Counted from the stretch's first letter, positions 8,426 through 17,521 are shown. The stretch: DNA of 64,000 bases from Streptomyces sp. NBRC 110035 (GCF_000829695.1 NZ_BBNN01000017.1:325175-389174); one strand, 5' to 3'. Notes: generated from the letters alone by a model not told the origin. Numbers and translations: made by a program.

Positions 8426-10084
8426 ATCAACGCGTCCAGCAGCCCTCCGGCCGGAGCGGCGGTCAACGAATCGGTGACCGCCGTCGAACTCGCCGGGATC
8501 ACGAAGCGATTCCCGGGTGTCGTGGCCAACCACGACATCCGCCTCACGGTCCGCAGGGGCACCGTGCACGCCCTCGTCGGCGAGAACGGGGCCGGCAAGT
8601 CGACGCTGATGAAGATCCTCTACGGCATGCAGAAGCCGGACGAGGGAACCATCGCGATCCACGGCGAGACGGTCTCCTTCTCCTCGCCGGCCGACGCCAT
8701 CGCCCGCGGCATCGGCATGGTCCACCAGCACTTCATGCTCGCCGACAACCTCACGGTCCTCGAGAACGTGGTGCTCGGCAGCGAGAGGCTCCACGGCATC
8801 GGCGCGAAGGCCCGCCGCAGGATCAAGGAGATCTCCGAGCGCTACGGCCTCGGCGTGCGCCCCGACCTGCTGGTCGAGGAGCTCGGTGTCGCCGCCCGCC
8901 AGCGCGTGGAGATCCTCAAGGTCCTCTACCGCGGCGCGACCACGCTGATCCTCGACGAGCCCACCGCCGTCCTCGTCCCGCAGGAGGTCGACGCGCTCTT
9001 CGACAACCTGCGCGAGCTCAAGGCGGAGGGCCTGTCGGTCATCTTCATCTCCCACAAGCTGGGCGAGGTCCTCTCGGTCGCCGACGACATCACCGTCATC
9101 CGCCGGGGCACCACCGTGGGCACCGCCGTTCCCGCCGAGACCACCCCGCGCCGGCTCGCCGAGATGATGGTCGGCAGCGAACTGCCCACGCCCGAGACCG
9201 CCGAGTCCACGGTCACCGACCGCGCGGTGCTCACCGTCGACAAGCTCCGCCTGGCGGCCCCCGGCGGCAAGGCCCTGCTCGACGACATCAGCTTCACCAT
9301 CCACGCGGGCGAGGTCCTCGGCATCGCCGGCGTCGAGGGCAACGGCCAGACCGAACTGGTCGACGCGCTCATCGGCCTGCGGCACGCCGACTCCGGCACC
9401 ATCCGGCTGGCCGACGAGGAGATCACCGGCTGGGCCACCCGCAGGCGCCGCGAGGAGGGCATCGGGTACATCCCCGAGGACCGCCACCGCCACGGCCTGC
9501 TCCTGGAGGCCCCCCTCTGGGAGAACCGCATCCTCGGCCACGTCACCGAGAAGCCCAACGCCAAGGGTGTGTGGCTGGACCCGAAGGCGGCCCAGGAGGA
9601 CACCCGCCGCATCGTCGAGAAGTACGACGTGCGCACCCCCGGCATCGACGTCACCGCCGCGTCCCTGTCCGGCGGCAACCAGCAGAAGCTGATCGTCGGC
9701 CGCGAGATGAGCCACCGGCCCCGCCTCCTGATCGCCTCCCATCCCACCCGCGGTGTGGACGTCGGCGCGCAGGCCGCGATCTGGGACCACATCCGTCAGG
9801 CGCGCCACGAGGGCCTCGCCGTCCTGCTGATCTCCGCCGACCTGGACGAGCTGATCGGCCTCTCCGACACCCTGCGGGTGATCTACGACGGCAGGCTCGT
9901 CGCGGACGCCGACCCCGCCACCATCACCCCCGAGGAGCTCGGTACCGCCATGACCGGTGCCGCCGCCGGACACCTCGAACACGAAGAGACCCCCGAGACC
10001 CCGGCCGACGCCCGAAAGACCGGGGCGGACACCCCCGGCACCGCGGCCGGTGCCCCCGAGTCTCCGGAAGACGAGGCCCGCTGA
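8426..10084 (+). CDS. Nucleoside ABC transporter, tandem ATPase subunit
   Basis: Energises nucleoside import with two fused ATPase domains. The first has Walker A GENGAGKS (residues ~53-60), the Q-loop region MVHQHFMLADNLTV, and Walker B LILDEPT. The second has a degenerate Walker A (VEGNGQTE), a good signature LSGGNQQK and a degenerate Walker B (LIASHPTRGVD), as in RbsA/NupA-type proteins. A Thr/Pro/Glu-rich tail follows. The start is unusual: CAGGAG lies six bases before an ATC codon at 8426 and no ATG, GTG or TTG occurs in frame between the operator and GTG 8474, which would remove 16 residues. The stop overlaps the permease start (TGATG). Confidence 0.9.
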   Translation: MNASSSPPAGAAVNESVTAVELAGITKRFPGVVANHDIRLTVRRGTVHALVGENGAGKSTLMKILYGMQKPDEGTIAIHGETVSFSSPADAIARGIGMVHQHFMLADNLTVLENVVLGSERLHGIGAKARRRIKEISERYGLGVRPDLLVEELGVAARQRVEILKVLYRGATTLILDEPTAVLVPQEVDALFDNLRELKAEGLSVIFISHKLGEVLSVADDITVIRRGTTVGTAVPAETTPRRLAEMMVGSELPTPETAESTVTDRAVLTVDKLRLAAPGGKALLDDISFTIHAGEVLGIAGVEGNGQTELVDALIGLRHADSGTIRLADEEITGWATRRRREEGIGYIPEDRHRHGLLLEAPLWENRILGHVTEKPNAKGVWLDPKAAQEDTRRIVEKYDVRTPGIDVTAASLSGGNQQKLIVGREMSHRPRLLIASHPTRGVDVGAQAAIWDHIRQARHEGLAVLLISADLDELIGLSDTLRVIYDGRLVADADPATITPEELGTAMTGAAAGHLEHEETPETPADARKTGADTPGTAAGAPESPEDEAR

Positions 10085-11208
10085 TGAAGAAGTTCGACAA
10101 GGAGCGCGTGCTCCTCGCGGTGGCCGGACCGGTCATCGCGCTCGCCGTGGCCTTCGCGCTCAGCGCGATCGTGCTGCTCGCCTCGGGCAAGAACCCCGTC
10201 GAGCCGTTCGCCCTGATGTTCGAGCAGGCGACGTTCTCCGACATCCAGGTCCTGATCGTCAACCAGGCGTCGATGTACTACATCGCCGCCCTCGCGGTGG
10301 CCATCGGCTTCCGGATGAACCTCTTCAACATCGGGGTCGACGGCCAGTACCAGCTCGGTGCCTTCATGGCCGCCGTCGTCGGCACCCACATGAACCTGCC
10401 GGCCGTGCTGCAGATCCCGCTGCTGCTCCTCACCGCCGTGTTCACCGGCGCCTTCTGGTCCGGCATCGCCGGTGTCCTCAAGGTCACCCGCGGGGTCAGC
10501 GAGGTCGTCGCCACGATCATGCTCAACGCGATCGCGACGTCGCTCATCGTCTACATGTGGAAGCCGGACGTCTTCGGCGTCAAGGTCGGCAACAACAGCA
10601 CCACCGGCGAGATGCACGAGTCCGGCTGGGTCCCCGGCATCGACCTGGGCGAGGCCGGGGAGATCTACGGTCTGATCGTCCTCGCCGCGCTGCTCGGCAT
10701 CGGCTACTGGGTCGTTCTCAACCGCACCCGCTTCGGCTTCGACCTGCGCGCCTCCGGCGCCTCCACGACCGCCGCCGCGGCCAGCGGGGTCGACCCCAGG
10801 CGCATGGTCCTCAGCGCCATGCTGATCTCCGGCGGCCTCGCCGGCCTCGCGGGCCTGCCGATCCTGCTCGGCGACTCCCACACGTACAACCTGAACTTCC
10901 CCACCGGTATCGGCTTCCTCGGCATCGGCATCGCCCTCCTGGGCCGCAACAGCCCCGTGGGCATCGCCTTCGCCGCCCTCCTGTGGGCCTGGCTCGACAA
11001 GGCCTCGCCCGAGCTGGACTTCCACGGCTACGACAAGGAGATCGCGGTCATCATGCAGGGCCTGATCGTCCTCTCGGTCGTCGTCTCCTACGAGGCCGTC
11101 CGTGAGTGGGGTCTGCGCCGCCAGCAGCGCCAGGTCGGCGCGGAACTCGCCGCGGGCCACGTCCTCGGCGCCGACAACAACACCACGAAGGAGGTGGCCG
11201 GCCGATGA
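10084..11208 (+). CDS. Nucleoside ABC transporter permease, first subunit
   Basis: 374-residue inner-membrane permease of the BPD_transp_2 family, paired with the next gene to form the channel. It has about ten hydrophobic segments, starting near residue 12 (VAGPVIALAVAFALSAIVLL). MNLFNIGVDGQYQLGAFMAA is the conserved substrate-channel motif of simple-sugar/nucleoside permeases; VSEVVATIMLNAIA and FGFDLRASGAS also fit. The start codon overlaps the ATPase stop by one base and the end overlaps the next permease by four (ATGA), so translation is coupled. Confidence 0.92.
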   Translation: MKKFDKERVLLAVAGPVIALAVAFALSAIVLLASGKNPVEPFALMFEQATFSDIQVLIVNQASMYYIAALAVAIGFRMNLFNIGVDGQYQLGAFMAAVVGTHMNLPAVLQIPLLLLTAVFTGAFWSGIAGVLKVTRGVSEVVATIMLNAIATSLIVYMWKPDVFGVKVGNNSTTGEMHESGWVPGIDLGEAGEIYGLIVLAALLGIGYWVVLNRTRFGFDLRASGASTTAAAASGVDPRRMVLSAMLISGGLAGLAGLPILLGDSHTYNLNFPTGIGFLGIGIALLGRNSPVGIAFAALLWAWLDKASPELDFHGYDKEIAVIMQGLIVLSVVVSYEAVREWGLRRQQRQVGAELAAGHVLGADNNTTKEVAGR

Positions 11209-12479
11209 CCGCTCCGACCACAGCGACCGACGTCAACCAGCCCTCGCTGCAACATGCGGCGCCCACCGGCCGCCGCATGTCGTGGCCCGTGCTGCTGCTG
11301 GTCATCGCCGGCGCCCTGGCCCTGGTCTCGCTCGTCCGCCTCGTCACCGGCGCGGACGGCATCACCAACGTCAGCCAGATGTCCACCGCCCTCCAGCTCG
11401 CCGTTCCCATCGGCCTCGCCGGACTCGGCGGCCTGTGGGCCGAGCGTGCGGGCGTCGTCAACATCGGCCTCGAGGGCATGCTGATCCTCGGCACCTGGTT
11501 CGGTGCCTGGGCCGGGTTCCAGTGGGGCCCGTGGACCGGCGTCCTCGTCGGCATCATCGGCGGCTGCCTCGGCGGACTGCTGCACGCCGTCGTCACCGTC
11601 ACCTTCCGCGTCAACCACATCGTCTCCGGTGTGGCCATCAACATCCTCGCCCTCGGCGCCACCCGCTACCTCGCCCCGCTGGCCTTCGAAGGCCACCAGG
11701 GCGGCTCGGCCAAGCAGTCCCCGGCGATCGAACCGCTCGGCCACTTCACCGTGCCGGGGCTGTCCGACGCGCTGCGGGACCTCAACGCCAAGGGCTGGTT
11801 CTTCGTCTCCGACGTCGCCGGCCTGCTCGGCGGCCTGGTCACCAACGTCTCCTGGCTGACCCTCATCGCCGTCGCGCTCATCCCCGCCACCTGGTGGATC
11901 CTCTGGCGCACCGCCTTCGGCCTGCGCCTGCGCTCCTGCGGCGAGAACCCCGTCGCCGCCGAGTCCCTCGGCGTCAACGTCTACAAGTACAAGTACCTGG
12001 CCGTGATCATCTCCGGCGGTCTGGCCGGCCTCGGCGGCGCCTTCCTCTCCATCGTCGCCAACCCCTTCTACCTGGAGGGCCAGGTCAGCGGACGCGGCTA
12101 CATCGGCCTCGCCGCGATGATCTTCGGCAACTGGATGCCGGGCGGCCTCGCCATCGGCGCCGGACTCTTCGGCTACACCGACAGCCTCAACCTGCGCGGC
12201 GGCTCCACCAACGTGCACGCCCTGCTGCTGCTCGGCGCGCTGCTGCTGGTCATCGGCGCGATCTGGCTGGCGATCCGCAAGAAGTACGTGTCCGCGGTCG
12301 TCACCCTGGTCGTCGGCGCCCTCGTCTACGCCTGGTACGCCGGCACCAACGAGGTCCCCAACCAGGTCGTCGCCGCCACGCCGTACGTCATCACCCTCGT
12401 GGTCCTGGCCCTGTCCGCGCAGCGGCTGCGCATGCCCAGGGCGAACGGACTGCCGTACCGGAAGGGCCAGGGCGGATGA
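11205..12479 (+). CDS. Nucleoside ABC transporter permease, second subunit
   Basis: 424-residue membrane protein of the BPD_transp_2 family. LWAERAGVVNIGLEGMLILG is the family hallmark, and VNHIVSGVAINILALG and GLRLRSCGENP follow. It is longer than the partner permease because of two extra C-terminal hydrophobic stretches (ALLLLGALLLVIGAIWLAI; VVTLVVGALVYAWYAG). ATG 11205 overlaps the previous stop by four bases and its own stop overlaps cdd in the same way. The set encodes a complete BmpA-NupABC-like importer. Confidence 0.92.
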   Translation: MTAPTTATDVNQPSLQHAAPTGRRMSWPVLLLVIAGALALVSLVRLVTGADGITNVSQMSTALQLAVPIGLAGLGGLWAERAGVVNIGLEGMLILGTWFGAWAGFQWGPWTGVLVGIIGGCLGGLLHAVVTVTFRVNHIVSGVAINILALGATRYLAPLAFEGHQGGSAKQSPAIEPLGHFTVPGLSDALRDLNAKGWFFVSDVAGLLGGLVTNVSWLTLIAVALIPATWWILWRTAFGLRLRSCGENPVAAESLGVNVYKYKYLAVIISGGLAGLGGAFLSIVANPFYLEGQVSGRGYIGLAAMIFGNWMPGGLAIGAGLFGYTDSLNLRGGSTNVHALLLLGALLLVIGAIWLAIRKKYVSAVVTLVVGALVYAWYAGTNEVPNQVVAATPYVITLVVLALSAQRLRMPRANGLPYRKGQGG

Positions 12480-12889
12480 CCCCGGCCCCGGCCGCCGCGG
12501 CGGACACCGACTGGGAGGCGCTGCGCGCGGTGGCGCGGGAGGCCATGTCCCACGCGTACGCCCCCTACTCGGGCTACCCGGTCGGTGTCGCCGCCCTGGT
12601 CGACGACGGGCGCACGGTCTCCGGCTGCAACGTCGAGAACGCCAGCTACGGGCTCAGCCTGTGCGCCGAGTGCGGACTGGTCTCGGAACTGCAGCGCACC
12701 GGCGGCGGCCGCCTCACGCACTTCACCTGCGTGGACGGCACGGGCGCCGTCCTCGTCCCGTGCGGCCGCTGCCGGCAGCTGCTGTACGAGTTCGGCGGCC
12801 CGGGACTGCTCCTGGACACCCCGGCGGGTGTCCTGCCGCTCTCGGAGATGCTGCCCCAGGCCTTCGGCCCGGAGCACCTCGCCCAGTAG
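12476..12889 (+). CDS. cdd: Cytidine deaminase
   Basis: Converts (deoxy)cytidine to (deoxy)uridine in the cytoplasm. The 137-residue length fits the small tetrameric, zinc-bound form. Zinc and catalytic motifs are complete: NVENASYGLSLCAE (Cys ligand and catalytic Glu) and VPCGRCRQ (two Cys ligands). The ATG overlaps the permease stop by four bases, so it is translated with the importer and acts directly on imported pyrimidine nucleosides. deoA follows after 259 bases. Confidence 0.95.
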   Translation: MTPAPAAAADTDWEALRAVAREAMSHAYAPYSGYPVGVAALVDDGRTVSGCNVENASYGLSLCAECGLVSELQRTGGGRLTHFTCVDGTGAVLVPCGRCRQLLYEFGGPGLLLDTPAGVLPLSEMLPQAFGPEHLAQ

Positions 12890-13148
12890 CTCCGCGGGGC
12901 CCGGTGGACCCGCGGAACCTCGCCACCCCCGGGGCCGGTGGTGGACGTGGCGCCTGCCGCGCGGCGCCCGGTGCGTGCTCCCCCCCCCATGGCGCCGCGC
13001 GGCCGCCCTCCGGGCGACGACGCCACCTCCGCCCCGGGCCCCAGCCCCACCGCACCTCGGCAGCGGCCCCTCCCCGCGGCTCACTCCCGACCGGAGGGGC
13101 CGCGTCCCGGGGGGCCGCGGCCTTCGCACTCCGGAAGGAACGCCAGTC

Positions 13149-14432
13149 ATGGCCATGGACGTCATCTCCGTCATCCGCACCAAGCGGGACCGCGGCGAAC
13201 TCAGCGACGAGCAGATCGACTGGGTGATCGACGCGTACACCCGCGGGGAGGTCGCCGACGAACAGATGTCGGCCCTCGCGATGGCGATCCTCCTCAACGG
13301 CATGAACCGGAGCGAGATCGCCCGCTGGACCGCCGCGATGATCGCCTCCGGCGAGCGCATGGACTTCTCCTCGCTGTCCCGGCCCACCGCCGACAAGCAC
13401 TCCACGGGCGGCGTCGGCGACAAGATCACCCTGCCGCTCGCCCCGCTGGTCGCCGCCTGCGGCGCGGCCGTCCCGCAGCTGTCCGGCAGGGGCCTCGGCC
13501 ACACCGGAGGCACCCTGGACAAGCTGGAGTCGATCCCCGGCTGGCGCGCGCTGCTGTCCAACGAGGAGATGCTGTCCGTCCTGGACGGCGTCGGCGCCGT
13601 GATCTGCGCGGCCGGCGACGGCCTCGCCCCCGCCGACAAGAAGCTCTACGCCCTGCGCGACGTGACCGGCACCGTCGAGGCGATCCCGCTGATCGCCTCC
13701 TCGATCATGTCGAAGAAGATCGCCGAGGGCACCGGCTCGCTCGTCCTGGACGTCAAGGTCGGCAGCGGCGCCTTCATGAAGACGATCGAGGACGCCCGCG
13801 AACTGGCGTCCACCATGGTCGGCCTCGGCACCGACCACGGCGTGAAGACGGTCGCCCTGCTCACCGACATGTCGACCCCGCTCGGCCTGACCGCCGGCAA
13901 CGCCCTCGAGGTCCGCGAGTCGGTGGAGGTCCTGGCGGGCGGCGGCCCCGCCGACGTCGTGGAACTGACCCTCGCCCTGGCCCGCGAGATGCTCGACGCC
14001 GCCGGCGTCAAGGACGCCGACCCGGCGAAGGCCCTGGCCGACGGCACCGCGATGGACGTCTGGCGCCGCATGATCGCGGCCCAGGGCGGCGACCCGGACG
14101 CGCCCCTGCCGACCGCGCGCGAACAGCACGTGGTGACGGCGGCCGCCTCCGGCGTCCTGACCCGCCTGGACGCCTACGACATCGGCGTCGCCGCCTGGCG
14201 CCTCGGCGCGGGCCGGGCCCGCAAGGAGGACCCGGTGCAGGCGGGCGCGGGCGTCGAACTGCACGCCAGGCCCGGCGACACCGTCACCGCGGGCCAGCCC
14301 CTGCTCACCCTCCACACGGACACCCCGGACCGCTTCGCCTACGCCCTCGACGCGGTGTCCGGCTCCTACGACATCGCGGCGTCGGGCACGCCGTTCACGG
14401 CGACGCCGGTGGTACGGGAACGCATCGCCTGA
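13149..14432 (+). CDS. deoA: Thymidine phosphorylase
   Basis: Splits thymidine and deoxyuridine with phosphate into base plus 2-deoxyribose-1-phosphate. 427 residues; KHSTGGVGDKITL holds the phosphate-binding loop, SGRGLGHTGGTLDKLE is the family signature, and KVGSGAFM is also conserved. A C-terminal PYNP domain ends the protein. ATG 13149 follows AAGGAAC. It is the last gene of the transporter-cdd group; the 259-base GC-rich gap before it shows no clear terminator, so read-through is likely. Its product feeds the mutase and DeoC encoded 20 kb away under the same operator. Confidence 0.95.
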   Translation: MAMDVISVIRTKRDRGELSDEQIDWVIDAYTRGEVADEQMSALAMAILLNGMNRSEIARWTAAMIASGERMDFSSLSRPTADKHSTGGVGDKITLPLAPLVAACGAAVPQLSGRGLGHTGGTLDKLESIPGWRALLSNEEMLSVLDGVGAVICAAGDGLAPADKKLYALRDVTGTVEAIPLIASSIMSKKIAEGTGSLVLDVKVGSGAFMKTIEDARELASTMVGLGTDHGVKTVALLTDMSTPLGLTAGNALEVRESVEVLAGGGPADVVELTLALAREMLDAAGVKDADPAKALADGTAMDVWRRMIAAQGGDPDAPLPTAREQHVVTAAASGVLTRLDAYDIGVAAWRLGAGRARKEDPVQAGAGVELHARPGDTVTAGQPLLTLHTDTPDRFAYALDAVSGSYDIAASGTPFTATPVVRERIA

Positions 14433-14478
14433 CCCGGGCCCGGACCGCAGGCCGCTGTCGGACACGCCCCGATCGGGT

Positions 14479-14512
14479 GAACGGGGCCGGTGGACCGCCA
14501 CCGGCCCCGTTC
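14479..14512 (+). terminator. Terminator hairpin after deoA
   Basis: A 15-bp perfect stem (14479-14493 with 14498-14512), loop ACCG, 46 bases after the stop. Confidence 0.75.
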
Positions 14513-14579
14513 GGCATGCTGGGATCGGTGACGCACCGATGGGAGAACCGCCACGAGCGCACCCACCGTCGACCACTCC

Positions 14580-15146
14580 ATGGCCAGCGGCCACGAGTGG
14601 GACGGCCTCGTCCGGATCTGGGAGGAGACGGACGCTCCCGAGGGCTGCACGGTGGAGATCATCGAAGGGATCGTCGCCGTGGCCCCGCCGTCGTCCAACG
14701 CCCACAACGACATCGCCGACCTCGTCCACCGCAGCCTGTACGAGGTCATTCCCGAGAACCGGGGCATCTACCAGACCCTGGGAACAGCGGTTCCGTCGCG
14801 TATCGGCCTCTACATCCCCGACCTCGCGGTCGCGCCCAGGCAGGTTCTGCGGGCCGAGCCGGGCCACCACATCCCCGCGGCCGCCGCCGAACCCGTCGTC
14901 GAGATCACCTCCAAGTCCAACGCGGCCAACGACCGGATCAAGAAGGCTGCCGGCTATGCCCAGGCCGGTGTCCCGCTCTGCCTGCTCATCGACGGCTGGG
15001 CTCCCGGAGGGCCCACGATCACGCTGTACGGCGAGCCGCACAGGAATGTCTGTCGGGTTCTGGACGCGGGGAGGTCCGGTGACCGGATCCAGTTGCCGGA
15101 ACCCTTTGGTCTCGCGCTCGACACCGGCGAGTTCCCCGACGACTGA
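14580..15146 (+). CDS. Uma2 family (DUF820) PD-(D/E)XK endonuclease-like protein
   Basis: 188-residue protein of a family that is multiplied in Streptomyces and has no settled function. It has the restriction-endonuclease-like fold: VEIIEGIVAVAPP, an IPDLAV strand carrying the Asp, VEITSKSN with the E-x-K pair, and AAGYAQAGVPLCLLID. ATG 14580 is the first standard start. Related Streptomyces proteins usually begin MSA..., and here the matching codon is ACG at 14553 with GGGAGAA just upstream, so translation may begin nine residues earlier at a non-standard codon. It ends one base before the convergent permease gene. Confidence 0.85.
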   Translation: MASGHEWDGLVRIWEETDAPEGCTVEIIEGIVAVAPPSSNAHNDIADLVHRSLYEVIPENRGIYQTLGTAVPSRIGLYIPDLAVAPRQVLRAEPGHHIPAAAAEPVVEITSKSNAANDRIKKAAGYAQAGVPLCLLIDGWAPGGPTITLYGEPHRNVCRVLDAGRSGDRIQLPEPFGLALDTGEFPDD

Positions 15147-15147
15147 C

Positions 15148-16056
15148 TCACCCCAGCAGCGCGGCCACCACCACGAGCACCGGGACCGACAGCAGGATCG
15201 CCTCGCGGGCCAGGGTCTCGCCCACGCGGTAGCGGCTCGCGTAGGTGAAGATGTTCTGCGCCGCCGGGAGCGCCGACGTCACCACCACGTCGAGCAGCTG
15301 GGCACCGCGCAGGCCGAAGACCGTCACCGCCAGTACCCAGGCGACCGCCGGCTGGCCCACCGACTTCAGGGCCACGGCGAGCAGCACCGTCCCGCGTTCA
15401 CCGCCCCGCAGGGGCAGGGAGCTGCCGCGCAGCGAGATGCCGAACGCGAGCAGGACCGCCGGGACGGCCATGTTGCCGATCAACGTCAGTGGGTCCATGA
15501 CCGGGCCGGGGATCCCGATGCCGCTCGCCGACACCACCACCCCCGCCAGCGAGCCCAGCGCGACCGGATTCCGCAGTGGTGTGAGCAGCCGCCGCCCCAG
15601 GGGCTGTTTCTCCCCGGCGGTCGCCAGGTCCAGGATCGTCAGCGCGACCGGTGTGACCCCGACGAGCTGGAACAGCAGCACCGGTGCCACGAGCGAGGCG
15701 TCACCGAGGACGTACACGGCGATCGGGATGCCCAGGTTGCCGGAGTTGACGTAACTGGAGCACAGGGCACCGATGGTGGTGCGGCCCACGCCCCAGCCGT
15801 GTGCGGCACCCACCGCCACGAAGACGCCGGCCACCGCGGCCGTGCTCAGCGCGGTGACCAGGAGCCGGCCGGAGAAGACCAGCGACAGGTCGGCCTCGGC
15901 GAGGATCGTGAACAGCAGCGCCGGGGACGCCACGTGGAACGCGAGCTTCGTCAGCACCTCGTGGCCCTGCCGGCCGAGGTACCCCCGACGGCCGATCAGG
16001 TAACCGGCGCCGATGACGACCGCGATCACCGCGAAGCCGCTCAGCACCCCCTGCAC
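15148..16056 (-). CDS. AEC family auxin-efflux-like transporter
   Basis: 302-residue membrane protein with about ten hydrophobic segments in two halves. GVLSGFAVIAVVIGAGYLIG begins the first, SSYVNSGNLGIPIAVYVLG is the conserved family motif with a helix-breaking N-x-G-N-x-G, and LRNPVALGSLAGVVVS opens the second half. AEC proteins export carboxylates or amino-acid-like anions; the substrate cannot be read. GTG at 16056-16054 is preceded by GAGGAG seven bases away, which decides it over an in-frame upstream extension. It is convergent with the Uma2 gene. Confidence 0.85.
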   Translation of the reverse strand: MQGVLSGFAVIAVVIGAGYLIGRRGYLGRQGHEVLTKLAFHVASPALLFTILAEADLSLVFSGRLLVTALSTAAVAGVFVAVGAAHGWGVGRTTIGALCSSYVNSGNLGIPIAVYVLGDASLVAPVLLFQLVGVTPVALTILDLATAGEKQPLGRRLLTPLRNPVALGSLAGVVVSASGIGIPGPVMDPLTLIGNMAVPAVLLAFGISLRGSSLPLRGGERGTVLLAVALKSVGQPAVAWVLAVTVFGLRGAQLLDVVVTSALPAAQNIFTYASRYRVGETLAREAILLSVPVLVVVAALLG

Positions 16057-16231
16057 GACGGCTCCTCGCCGGGGTGGCGGGCACTGCGGGTACCGGGGAC
16101 CGCGGGCGGGGAAGGTCTGTGGCGCATACAGGTAACCCTCGGGGGCGGGTCGCGCCCGGGTCAATGTGATCTCCACTGCGCCGCATCACGAAGCGGGGAC
16201 GCGGCGCGGTGTCCCACGAAGGGCCACCGCG

Positions 16232-16621
16232 ATGAGTTGCGCGCCCGTGCCCGGTCTACCGCTCGTGGATGCGATGACACCCCGGGTACTCGTCCTGCGC
16301 GGCCCCGTCACCCCGGACGGGGTGAGCGGGCCGAGCGACGCGCTGCGGGCGCTCCTGGACGGCGGCGGGGCCGACGGGGTGGTCGTCTGCGACGTGGGAG
16401 GGCTGGGGCCGCCGGGGCTCGCCGCCGTGAACCTGCTGGCGCGCCTCCAGCTCCTGGCCCGCCGGACCGGCGGCCGGATACGGCTGCGCGACCCCGACCC
16501 CTCCCTGTGCTCCCTGCTCGACCTCGTCGGCCTCGGCTTCGAGGTGGAGGGGCAGCCCGAGGAGCGGGAACCAGCGCCGGGTGTCGAGGAAGCAGTGGAA
16601 CCCGGTGATCCGGCCGTCTGA
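16232..16621 (+). CDS. STAS-domain protein (anti-sigma-antagonist-like)
   Basis: 129-residue protein whose MTPRVLVLRGPVTPDGV, VVCDVGGLGPPGLAAVN and LARLQLLARRTGGRIRL follow the STAS pattern of SpoIIAA-like regulators. A clear phosphorylatable Ser at the usual site is not seen. The acidic, Pro-rich tail (EEREPAPGVEEAVEPGDPAV) lies antisense to the end of the ECF sigma gene. The start ATG 16232 has GAAGGG upstream; ATG 16274 is an alternative. Nearly the whole gene overlaps the opposite frame, so one of the two 3' ends may be only partly used. A link to the sigma factor is tempting but unproven. Confidence 0.65.
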   Translation: MSCAPVPGLPLVDAMTPRVLVLRGPVTPDGVSGPSDALRALLDGGGADGVVVCDVGGLGPPGLAAVNLLARLQLLARRTGGRIRLRDPDPSLCSLLDLVGLGFEVEGQPEEREPAPGVEEAVEPGDPAV

Positions 16622-17521
16622 GATCTCCAGCACCTGGACCGCCCACGGCGTGAACCCGCCGGCCTCCGGGTCCGGCTTGTACTGGGCGAACCCGGGCAGG
16701 CCGTTCACCCGGACCGGCAGCAGCCGTGAGCCCGCACAGGCGGCGCCCAGCGTCGTCATGAAGCCCGTGATGTCGCCGGTGCCGGTGAGCCACAGGTCGA
16801 ACGGCGGCATCGTCATGATGGCGTCCTCGTGCAGCAACGCCGTCAGCGCCGACATGTCGTACCCCTCGAACGCCGCCACATAGCGCTCCAGGAGCTTCTG
16901 CTGCTGCTCGTCCAACGGGTCCGAGACGGACGCCTCGGCGCCCGGCTGCCGGCTCTCCGCGAGCGTCGCCCGCGCCCGCTGCAGCGCGCTGTTGACGGAC
17001 GCGACCGAGGTGCCGAGCAGCTCGGCCACCTCGCTCGCCCTCCAGGCCAGCACCTCGCGCAGCACCAGCACTGCCCGCTGCTTGGGCGGCAGCTGTTGGA
17101 GGGCGGCCATGAAGGCGAGCCGCACGGACTCCTTGGCGACCGCCGCCTCCGCCGGGTCGGCGGTCTCGGGCAGCATCCGGGAATCCGGCATCGGCTCCAG
17201 CCAGGTGTGGTCCGGCCGGGGCGAGAGGGCCGCGCGGGCCAGTGGCGTCGACTCCGTCAGGTCCATCGGGCGGGCCCGCTTGTTGCCCGCCGTCAGCATG
17301 TCCAGGCAGACGTTGGTCGCGATGCGGTACAGCCAGGAACGCAGACTGGAACGGCCTTCGAACCTGTCGAAGCTGCGCCAGGCACGGACCATCGTGTCCT
17401 GCACCGCGTCCTCCGCGTCGAAGGAGGAGCCGAGCATGCGGTAGCAGTACCCGGTCAGCTCGACGCGGTGCGCCTCGAGCCTGGCGTCGAGACCGGTCGT
17501 CGTCGCCGTGCCGTTCGTCAT
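16256..17521 (-). CDS. ECF sigma factor with C-terminal SnoaL-like domain (TIGR02960/SigJ-like)
   Basis: Alternative RNA polymerase sigma factor. Region 2 is GYCYRMLGSSFDAEDAVQDT with RSWLYRIATNVCLDML. Region 4 is LPPKQRAVLVLREVLAWRAS and LGTSVASVNSALQRARATL. A SnoaL-like C-terminal domain (YVAAFEGYDMSALTALLHED ... FLDTRRWFPLLGLPLHL) fits large ECF factors without a classic anti-sigma partner. The start is ATG 17521. Family members usually stop soon after LPLHL, near residue 328; here the frame runs another ~93 residues, antisense to the STAS gene. That tail is Gly/Pro/Arg-rich and shows no fold. Confidence 0.85.
   Translation of the reverse strand: MTNGTATTTGLDARLEAHRVELTGYCYRMLGSSFDAEDAVQDTMVRAWRSFDRFEGRSSLRSWLYRIATNVCLDMLTAGNKRARPMDLTESTPLARAALSPRPDHTWLEPMPDSRMLPETADPAEAAVAKESVRLAFMAALQQLPPKQRAVLVLREVLAWRASEVAELLGTSVASVNSALQRARATLAESRQPGAEASVSDPLDEQQQKLLERYVAAFEGYDMSALTALLHEDAIMTMPPFDLWLTGTGDITGFMTTLGAACAGSRLLPVRVNGLPGFAQYKPDPEAGGFTPWAVQVLEISDGRITGFHCFLDTRRWFPLLGLPLHLEAEADEVEQGAQGGVGVAQPYPAAGPAGQELEARQQVHGGEPRRPQPSHVADDHPVGPAAVQERPQRVARPAHPVRGDGAAQDEYPGCHRIHER

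Noticed and set aside
163..15041. Long open frames antisense or out of phase to neuA, neuB, ABC, deoA and others (some >700 codons)
   Set aside because: They follow from high GC in third codon positions, are Arg/Pro/Gly-rich, and lack family motifs; the overlapping frames have clear homologies.
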